From Silene conica (Eukaryota; Streptophyta; Magnoliopsida; Caryophyllales; Caryophyllaceae): a stretch of DNA of 64,000 nt. Positions 56,705 through 64,000 of this stretch are shown here, in pieces. Under the pieces are notes generated by a model, which saw only the letters and a program-made list of their open reading frames with translations, was not told the origin of the DNA and searched no databases. The stretch spans positions 28,570,001-28,634,000 of the forward strand of contig CM055318.2 of the NCBI GenBank assembly GCA_029255685.2, given 5' to 3'. The first letter of the stretch is position 1, and every line of letters begins with the position of its first letter. The position numbers and the translations under genes are program-made.

Positions 56705-57206
56705 AAGATCAACTGTTCAGCTGGAAACCATTTGGCAGCAGGTCTGTGGCCCTTTCTTTTTAGGGGATAATTTAGCCAGTGTAACTACCAAACATTTCAT
56801 CACTGTTGCATTTGTCTGCCTTTTTTGTTGCTGATTTACTAGATTACTCAATTTGACATTGAGTTTTTAGTCTAATACCTTGCACCTCTGCCAGGGATCC
56901 CAAACCCCTGATTGCTGGTTTGGATTTAGTCTAATACCTTAATTTGTAGTTTTTCAAAAGTAGCATGTTTGGTTCAACTTGGTCATTGCCACCAAGTACC
57001 CTGTTGATCCAGACCACTGCAATATGTTAATAAAGTGAATGCATCATGAGTTGAGTCAGGTAAGGGACAGAGTCTTAATTTACTAAATTTGTTCTACCCA
57101 ACTGCTATCGTAGGTAATTGCAAATTGCATGGTCAACAACTCTTTTGAAACGGCTCTACACAACCAACACAAAATATTAAGATATAGGTAACCCATCCAT
57201 GTGTTA
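56705..57206 (+). other. Helicase 3' UTR and downstream flank
   Basis: Noncoding after the TAG at 56702-56704. A duplicated TTTAGTCTAATACCTT word (56865, 56926) is the only visible structure. AATAAAG near 57030 could serve as a poly(A) signal but is not compelling. Confidence 0.45.
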
Positions 57207-57208
57207 TA

Positions 57209-57310
57209 CTCCCTCCTGTTTAGCCTTATGTTCTTCCCCTTTCTCTAATACAGTCTATGTGGCCAGTATTATAATGAAAGGGGAACATTAGGCTGAATAA
57301 GAAGAGGGAG
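57209..57310. mobile_element. Stowaway-like MITE, TA duplicated
   Basis: CTCCCTCCTGTTTAGCCTTA and, reversed, CTCCCTCTTCTTATTCAGCC, flanked by TA at 57207-57208 and 57311-57312. 102 bp, downstream of the helicase gene. Confidence 0.82.
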
Positions 57311-57312
57311 TA

Positions 57313-58115
57313 GCTCGTTTGAGCAGCATGCAATTTTACAATAATACTTATGCAAAACACCCTCACCTTTCATAAGTAGAGAATATTTTAGTACTTCATA
57401 GGATAGATTTATCACAAATGCTTTACAATATTCTATACTTACTGTACGTGTATTTGCCATTGTAGGTGCGTGCGACCTTGAAATGGGAATAGTAGGCCTG
57501 GAATGACATTGCTATGTGCATACATGGATTCAGGACGTTTTTATTTTCTGGAATTGAAATATCGACTTAGTGTTTCTGGCTATATATGTTAAAGCCGCCT
57601 TAGAAATTTTGATGGGAGATGTCGTTCTGACCAACGAACACTTGTGTTATGTCTGTTAGTATAGTTTTACTGCTAGAAGTGTTTTTTCTGCCCTTTACTT
57701 ATATGTTACCCATAACAACGATAAGTCGTGGGTGAATAAGATGCTTTGACTATGATCGTCTTTCTTCTTCCCCTTGCACTCTTTGCTGTTACTTGTATTT
57801 GTAATATGGGTAATTGAAGGTAATTAATCTACCCCCACCTATTTTGTGCCACAAAAGCATGATTCACGCCCATATACTTGTACTATTGTCACCCATATTT
57901 CTCGCCTTCACCACAATTGGAAATACATTATATTCCAAGCCTTGCAGTTATGGAATCTATCACATAATCATCCAAATACTTTACTCAAATATTATATTAA
58001 TTAATGTCACACTATATTCCTATAGCAATCAATGTAGGTTACACTCCACATATCATACTCTAAACATGCACATATGACAAGTTAAGGGTAAATAATACAC
58101 ACACAAGCATACATT
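57313..58115. other. Unassigned interval
   Basis: No gene or element recognised. The plus frame 57814-58077 lacks features of a protein-coding gene. Confidence 0.4.
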
Positions 58116-58127
58116 TATCCCACACTT

Positions 58128-58985
58128 AATCCGTGGTAAAGTTAAGGGCAAATGATACAATTTTGTAAATCAAATTATGATAACATTGCTAGTTAAAATT
58201 TTCTAATGAAGCTTAATTATCTCAAAGAATTAATTCCACAAGATGATTTCGTTAAGATCATTTTTATTTGGTGGAATGCATGGTTTTATAGAAATGATAT
58301 TATCTTTAATAACGTTAATTTCAATATAAACAAACTTATTACTTTATGTAATAATAACATTAAGGCCTGAATCGAAACTAGACATAAAGATCTCAACAAT
58401 CCCGAGAAAGAAAAGTCTGCTAGAAACACTTCTAGTAAGAAGGAAATCTTGTGGGAGAAACCTAGAAATGGTTTTCTAAAGCTAAATTTGACGGATCAAG
58501 TATAAATGGCGATAAAGCCGCTTTAGGATTTTGTATAAGAGATCATAATGGTGAAATCGTGTTGTTAGGAGCAAAAAAGTGCGGATCTAATATTATTCTT
58601 GTCGCAGAAGCACTCGCTTTAAAAGAAGGTATTTTAGCCGCTAGACACTTAGGAATCTCTAAGTTAATTGTGGAGGGTGATAATTTATGTGTTATCAACT
58701 CACTCCGTAGCACTTGGCAGATCCCGTGGGAAATATCTAGTATTATCAAGGATGTGAAACTCGATCTTCATCTTTTCGATGAAGTGATAATTAAACATTG
58801 CTTCCGTGAAGCCAACAAGGTTGCTGACTTCATGGCTTCTGTTGGACATTCATGTCCAACTCTTTCGAGGTGGGTTGAAAGCCGGTGGCTTCAACTTACC
58901 TTACTCATTCGAAAGGATGAGATAGGTTGGTCTTATCCAAGATGATCAATCTAGTTTTCTTACCTTATCAAAAAAAAAAAAAAAA
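58128..58985 (+). mobile_element. 5'-truncated LINE (non-LTR retrotransposon)
   Basis: It ends in a 15-A tail (58971-58985). TATCCCACACTT occurs at 58116-58127 just before it and at 58994-59005 just after, and an extended 20-bp comparison starting at CAT matches at 16 positions, as for an aged target duplication. The interior encodes a decayed region with WWNAWFYRNDIIFNN followed by an RNase H domain, the usual C-terminal order of plant LINE ORF2. Confidence 0.7.
58466..58945 (+). pseudogene. LINE ORF2 C-terminal RNase H-like domain
   Basis: The frame from 58466 reads KWFSKAKFDGSSINGDKAAL, GFCIRDHNGEIV, AEALALKEGILAARHLGI, VEGDNLCVINSL and REANKVADFMAS, matching the RVT_3 type RNase H family with D (FDG), E (AEA) and D (EGD, and the later REAN..AD) positions. 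Upstream homology (NNPEKEK to KPRNG) is in another frame, so there is a frameshift near 58470, and a stop at 58463-58465 precedes this frame. No separate start codon; not expressed as such. Confidence 0.75.
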
Positions 58986-59005
58986 CATTGACATATCCCA
59001 CACTT

Positions 59006-59900
59006 TTATCCTACCACAGAGTGATTGGCTTAAGCATGTTAGAATCAGGATTTGGAAATACCAGGTTCATTTTATTACTCTAAGGAGCCTTAGCAAGACA
59101 TTTCTTAATAAATAAAGACGTTACCGTCTCGGACTCTCGGGTACCCGATGCAAGTATATAAAAGTGGCAATGAAAGAACATTTAAAAAACTTTATAATTG
59201 CAATGGAAAGGTAAACAACTGAATAATATACATCTGGTGGTAACTACATATATCACAACAAGACTCTACGTCGTTGCAGCTCCTTAACCAGTAGCTAACC
59301 AAGATAGCATCAGGCAAGACCTGAAAACTCTCACTGCTCACCATTTGTTGGTTATATCAAACCAATCATGGCAAACATAGACAACAAGGAGAAAACATAC
59401 AAATACACCCCACAAGTTCAACAACAAAATACAACAATCAATAATAATAAAATATGTTGCACTTTACTTATTGATGATGACAAGTCCTTCACTCTTAATC
59501 TCGCATGATTAATCGTGTGTGCTAGTTGTGTATTTGACAGGCCCATAATCATATATTCATATTTACTCGGAATAGAAGACGGATGGAGCTTTAGATAAGC
59601 TTTGAATCGTGTCTAGAAAATCTGTAAAGGTATATAACTTGGGCCTACTCCTTCACCTGATCCAATAAATTACGGCTTTGTCACATTTGATAAAATGATT
59701 TCGAAGATAAAATATTTTTTATGTCAGTTGATATGAAAATATTCTGGTGATATTTTATATCAAAATTGATTTGAAAAATATTCTGGTAGAAAAACTTCCT
59801 CATTTCATACAAGATAATATCTTTAAATTTGGTGTGTGATTTTTGATTGGCAACAATCTTTGCGTAAATGAAGAATTTGATTTTGTGTGATATTCTATTG
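59006..59900. other. Unassigned interval
   Basis: No gene or element recognised; TAAAATATTTTTTATG-type A+T-rich stretches with an approximately mirrored GATATTTTATATCAAAATT near 59735. Confidence 0.4.
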
Positions 59901-60626
59901 CGTAACTTGGTGTGAATTGTTTTTGTCAACCACAAACAATTATATATTCACAAATCCTTTGAGGCTTGCGTACCAACGAAATACAAGCAAAAGGCAAACA
60001 TAGTTAAGAGCTTTCAGATAAATTATTTTTGCTAATTTTGTTCTCAAAAGAAATCAATTGCAAATATGTTTTTTAAACGTATTATCTTTACATTTGCAAA
60101 TTATTTTTGAAAGCCGTGTTTTGGATTTAGTTGGAGTATTCAAGTTCGTATACTTATAAGATTATTTTTGTCTCCATTGTCCTAATTATTGAATATTTCG
60201 AAGAGGCATATTGTGTTGTATTTTTTAAGTTTGTGAGAATGAGTTTTATTGGGGTACGAGGTTGTACTCAAGTTGCACGATCGGGGTTGATCGTGGAGAT
60301 TGTCTTTGTAATCGAGTTTGGGTTATAAAGAATATAGTAATAAGAGAGAGGGTAGACGTAGACATTTAGAGAGTAGGTTGAACCACGTTAAAAATCTTGT
60401 GTCTCGTGCCTTGTTTCATTTGTTTACTTTTGTTCTCTTTCAATTTCGTTCTCTTTATCTCACGCATTCGATCAAAAACAGTACAACACAATTCTAATTG
60501 TTTGAACAGTCAACCAGACTGTTTAATTTGCCCAAGTACTGTTTCAGAATCACTCGTGAAACATTTTTTTTAGAATTAATTTTTAAAAGGGTACTTAATT
60601 CACCCCCTCCCCCTCTTAAGTACTGG
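59900..60626 (+). mobile_element. Copia-type LTR remnant (3' part)
   Basis: The series GTAGACGTAGACATTTAGAGAG, GTTGAACCACGTTAAAAATC, TTGTGTCTCG and finally AATTCACCCCCTC..CTTAAGTACT is the common 3' half of many plant Copia (Tork/Ivana-like) LTRs. Neither the left end nor a primer site is recognisable. Boundaries approximate. Confidence 0.5.
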
Positions 60627-60629
60627 ATC

Positions 60630-61694
60630 AATAAACTTAACAATCAACCAACAGGAAAATAAAGTCAAACTGATTTCGACAATCTCCGTACCAATGATCC
60701 ATCTCCAACTCGGAGAGCCAATGTCGAACCACAGGCAAGACACGATTACATGATTTGGGACGTCTGAAGTGTAAAACTTAGCAGCAAGGTGGTGGTAGTG
60801 GTAGTGGATTGCAGGTTGTTTCAAGTAGTAAGAACTAATCACGGTGGTCTGCAATGTTTTATTTTGCGGTAAATTTAATGGGGTGGAAGTATGATGCGTT
60901 TGTGGAAGGTGATAATATATGTTTGACAAGGATAGTGATTAGATATAACGTTATTTTATCAATAAAATATTACTTGCATAACAAATAGGTACCATGAACA
61001 CTAATAAGAAATCCCTAAAGATTTTATGGATAAATTAAACTTAATTTTTACTTCATCGATCCAAAGTAAAATCTTAATTTTAAAAACATTATCAAGGGTA
61101 AGAGTTAGTTTCCATTTCGGGGTGGATTTTTCGAGAGGCAGGGGTTTAATATTTTACTGGGTTATATAAATTTGAGAAAAGTTTTTGAGACATTGATGGA
61201 TCTTGAAGTAGGTTGTTTTAGATCATTTGTGTGAATAAGAACGAAAAGTAGGGCGTTTGTAAGCAAGATTTTGTTTCAAATGAGAAGATAGAGGCGAGAT
61301 TGTGGTCGATTGAGTTGATATTGTGCGTGAAAACTGAGCGAAGATAAAACCATAGTGATTTTCCAAAGGTAAATCTCACTACTGCACCGGTATCATTAAA
61401 AATGGTAAAATAGATAATTTCATTAGAGAGTCAACCATCAGTCGATATAATAATGTAAGTACACATGAATGTTTTTGCGTAACTATCATTTTATTCAACA
61501 ATGATTAAATTATGGTTTGTTGTTCCAAAGAAACAGATTTGTTGCATCATTAAATTATGCGTAGTCCTTGTTGTTTTTTCCTGACCCACTGAAAATCAAA
61601 CAGGTAAGATGAACAAAATTTAAAAAATATGGTATCCGGAGTATCATATGTGTAATTATTTTCATCCTGACTTTATTTTCCTAACAAAAAATAC
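60630..61694. other. Unassigned interval
   Basis: No recognised gene. The minus frame 60600-60929 spans the end of the LTR remnant and is not supported. Confidence 0.4.
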
Positions 61695-61703
61695 TTATTA
61701 ATC

Positions 61704-62335
61704 TGCAAAAGTGGCAACCCTCATAACTTTGAACAATTGTGAGATTAAGCCTCATAAGTTTCAAATATAGTGATTAAGCCCCATAACTTTGAGTGAAAGT
61801 GAAATTGAATCCAATTTTTTGATTTCCAACCAAAATTGCACCCAACAAACCAATTTCATTAATTTATATACAATTTATTAATACAATAGAAGTTGTTATA
61901 CATTTATAAATTGTATGAAATTTATTACACATTTTGGGGAAAAAATAATATTTGAATGAATTACATCAAATTTAGAATTTATAAAGTAATTTTATATGTA
62001 TATCAATTATATTAAAACTAGTTAAAATATTAAAAATATCCTATATAAAAACTATGTTAGTTAATAAATTATTTAAATTCTTGTAAAATATTAAAAATTA
62101 TTTAATGTACAATGAATATAGATATAAAATGATTTAATGATATATTTTATAAAAATAGGGTTGGATTTTACTTTTTCTCAAAGTTACAAGGCCTAATTGC
62201 TACATTTTTAACTTATAGGGGCTTAATTTCACAATTGTTGAAAGTTACGAGGCCTAATTGCTACATTTGTAACTTACGGGGGCTTAATTTCACAACTGCT
62301 GAAAGTTATGGGGCTAATCACCAAGTTATGAGGGT
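61704..62335. mobile_element. Mutator-type MITE, TSD TTATTAATC
   Basis: Perfect 9-bp duplications TTATTAATC at 61695-61703 and 62336-62344. The right end (reversed) ACCCTCATAACTTGGTGATTAG matches AACCCTCATAACTTTG 13 bp inside the left border. Repeats of GGCCTAATTGCTACATTT and GGGGCTTAATTTCACAA fill the right half. 632 bp, noncoding. Confidence 0.7.
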
Positions 62336-62439
62336 TTATTAATCAAACTCATTTATTGTCATGTCAATATTATGTTAACGAAAATTATTTGGTATTCATG
62401 CGGTAATATAAAATCTTAGACATGATCACATGAACTATG

Positions 62440-62502
62440 TATATTTTATTTGATCATGAAATTTATTATACTATCCGTGCAACACACGGACAAAAAAGCT
62501 AG
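62440..62502 (+). mobile_element. Helitron 3' terminus (second family)
   Basis: Hairpin CCGTG-CAACA-CACGG at 62475-62489, then ACAAAAAAG and CTAG (ending 62502) followed by T. This is a very common plant Helitron end. The 5' end is not located; the Mutator MITE at 61704 may be nested in it. Confidence 0.65.
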
Positions 62503-62654
62503 TATATCTTAAAAGTGAATTACGTTCTCATAAAAACATTCTAACTACACGAATTTTCTTAATAATTATTTATTTAGTATAACCCTTTAAGTTACTACCA
62601 TCATAATAAAACAAGAGAAATAGGAACATACATCGGAGGTATTACCTCACACTT

Positions 62655-62870
62655 TTCTTAGTTTTTGAGCATATGTATATTTTTTTGAGCTAATGAATAT
62701 TTTTTTGAGCATATGAATATTTTTTTGAGCTTATAAATATTTTTTTGAGCTTATTACCTTAAACTTTATTTGTTTTTGAGCATATGAGTTTTTTTTGAGC
62801 TTATTACGTCAAACTTTATTTGTTTTTTAGCATATGTGTATTTTTTCTGAGCTTATAAAAATTTATAAGT
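62655..62870 (+). repeat. Tandem repeat TTTTTTTGAGCATATGAATA, about 22 bp
   Basis: About nine units of TTTTTTTGAGC(A/T)TAT(G/A)AATAT with longer spacers after the fourth. A few inverted copies (GCTCAAAAA) occur near 63035. Confidence 0.85.
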
Positions 62871-63492
62871 TAGATTTTAATTTTTTTTTTGTTAAAACGA
62901 AAATATAACTAAGTTTATATGTAATGTTTTTGAGTTTTATTGTATGTTTTTGAGCTTAATATTTTAATAACTTAACTCAAACTTTATACCAATACTCATA
63001 ATTTTTAAAACAAAACTCAAAAACATTATTATAAATGCTCAAAAAGTATAAAGTTGGTGGTAGTACATCGGATGTATGATCCTCCTACTGATAAAACAAC
63101 TAATTTATTTTTAGAATACATTTTTTACTCATTATAATACTTTTTTTCCTTAATAATTTCCATTTGATATCCTTTTATTGAAAAAAAGCTATAAAGCAAA
63201 TTCTCTAAATTTCTGACGATAAAATTCTCCCGATTAATCAAATTTCTTAAACTATGAATAATAATTTGTAGATTAGCACTTGTTTTTTCCCTTAATTGTA
63301 AATTATAGATTAAATTAATGTGATTTTTCCCAAATTCAAACTAATTTCCCCAATTCACAACTTTAGATAATAGAAAGAATCAAAGAAATGAGTTGGGGAT
63401 AAGGTAGACTGGTACACACTAGACACTAGTTAGAGTGTAGAGAGGAAGAAGAATTGTTTATCTTGTTCAACCCAATTCACTACCAGTCTACC
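62871..63492. other. A+T-rich flank upstream of the right-hand gene
   Basis: No coding sequence. It includes the promoter of the next gene by position; no clear TATA box chosen. Confidence 0.4.
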
Positions 63493-64000
63493 ATGGCCAT
63501 GCCTACTGCTCTGCCAAACCTCCATTCTTTCTCCTCCTCATCTGCTGCTGCTCTTCCTCCTTCTTCTTCTTCTTCTTCTTCTTCTTCTTCTTCTAATTTC
63601 GCCTTTCAAATCCCCAAATGTACTACTGTCTTTCTTCACCCTCTTCATAATGTCTCTACGTTTCTCTCTGCTTCTACCCACAACACCTTCAACTTCCATG
63701 GTACCTACCTCTGCTCTTTTCACTTGTTGTTTCTCTTTTCTTCATGTTTAATTCACTGCTAAACTCTTCTTTCCTTTTAATTACGCATCTTTTAATTTTA
63801 ATTCAATTCATGGCTCCCCCTCACCCCGCCGTCTATAGAATCCCTTTAGGTATCCGGATAATGTTGTTACATCAAAGTTTGGATATCTGATATCACCAAC
63901 CTCATACAGCTTCTGTCTCTCAGCTGCCCATCTACACGCTCAAGCTAACATAACCGTCCATGTCCTGTCAGGGAATGCCACTGCTGCATTCAGAACTCGG
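63493..64000 (+). CDS. First exon of a plant gene with a Ser-rich leader, runs off the window
   Basis: ACCATGGCCATGCC at 63490 is a good plant start context. The exon reads MAMPTALPNLHSFSSSSAAA, a serine run encoded by (TCT)n at 63560-63597, and on to THNTFNFHG, then a GT donor at 63701. The Ser/Ala/Pro-rich, acid-poor N-terminus fits a plastid transit peptide. Exon 1 would be 63493-63700. A second open stretch from about 63848 to the end (YPDNVVTSKFGYLISPTSYS..) looks coding but does not join in phase to that donor at the nearest CTTTAG acceptor, so the structure is unsettled. I do not recognise the product. Confidence 0.5.

Noticed and set aside
56226-56834. 202-residue plus-strand frame rich in Val and Leu
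   Set aside because: Alternative frame over helicase exon 7, whose GGT-rich Gly repeat is the real reading frame.
60600-60929. 109-residue minus-strand frame
   Set aside because: Overlaps the end of a Copia LTR remnant, and no start, splice or family signal supports it.

Overview
The window is nuclear DNA of a flowering plant, almost certainly a eudicot. It is A+T rich and crowded with nested plant transposons. It carries one complete intron-containing gene (a DEAD-box RNA helicase of the mitochondrial PMH/RH9/RH53 type) and the first exon of a second gene at the right edge. Several repeat styles (Athila-type gypsy, FAR1-type Mutator elements, Helitrons with CCCGGGC hairpins) look familiar from Caryophyllales genomes, but I cannot fix the species from sequence alone.

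Layout. 1-3452: Mutator-like element (MULE) copy 1, cut by the window edge, with a dead FAR1/MURA zinc-knuckle remnant. 3530-3605: tRNA-derived SINE head. 3637-27815: an old foldback element with inverted arms and a 22-bp minisatellite centre, split apart by later insertions: a reversed Copia-type solo LTR (4193-5195), a Copia element (5317-25788) and a hAT-like element (26165-27368). The Copia element holds a complete Athila-type Ty3/gypsy element (9871-22220), and the hAT-like element holds a Stowaway MITE (26843-27095). Most of these insertions have perfect target-site duplications, so their order can be read: foldback, then Copia, then gypsy.

27978-33120: Helitrons with internal minisatellites. 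33420-34310: Harbinger-type MITE. 34415-41253: two further MULE copies, separated and bounded by three (TA)n tracts. 41301-42689: another Copia-type LTR with a nested Stowaway. 44286-52397: more Helitrons, two of them head-to-head, with nested TIR elements. 52647-56704: the helicase gene in seven exons. 58128-58985: 5'-truncated LINE with an RNase H domain. 59900-60626: Copia LTR remnant. 61704-62335: Mutator MITE. 62502: another Helitron 3' end. 63493 onward: start of a gene with a Ser-rich leader.

The main observation is inside the gypsy element. A 12-bp motif, GGTCGACCGACC, occurs as thirteen close pairs spread over both LTRs, gag, the pol/ORF spacer and the 3' region. In all thirteen pairs the two copies start exactly 21 bp apart, while the 9 bp between them varies. 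In each LTR two such pairs lie just upstream of a TATA-like box. This looks like a bipartite recognition site set two helical turns apart, or a small-RNA or recombination signal; I do not know a described system that explains it.

Coordinates, motif matches, target duplications and LTR differences were read by eye; family assignments rest on recognised motifs, not on searches.
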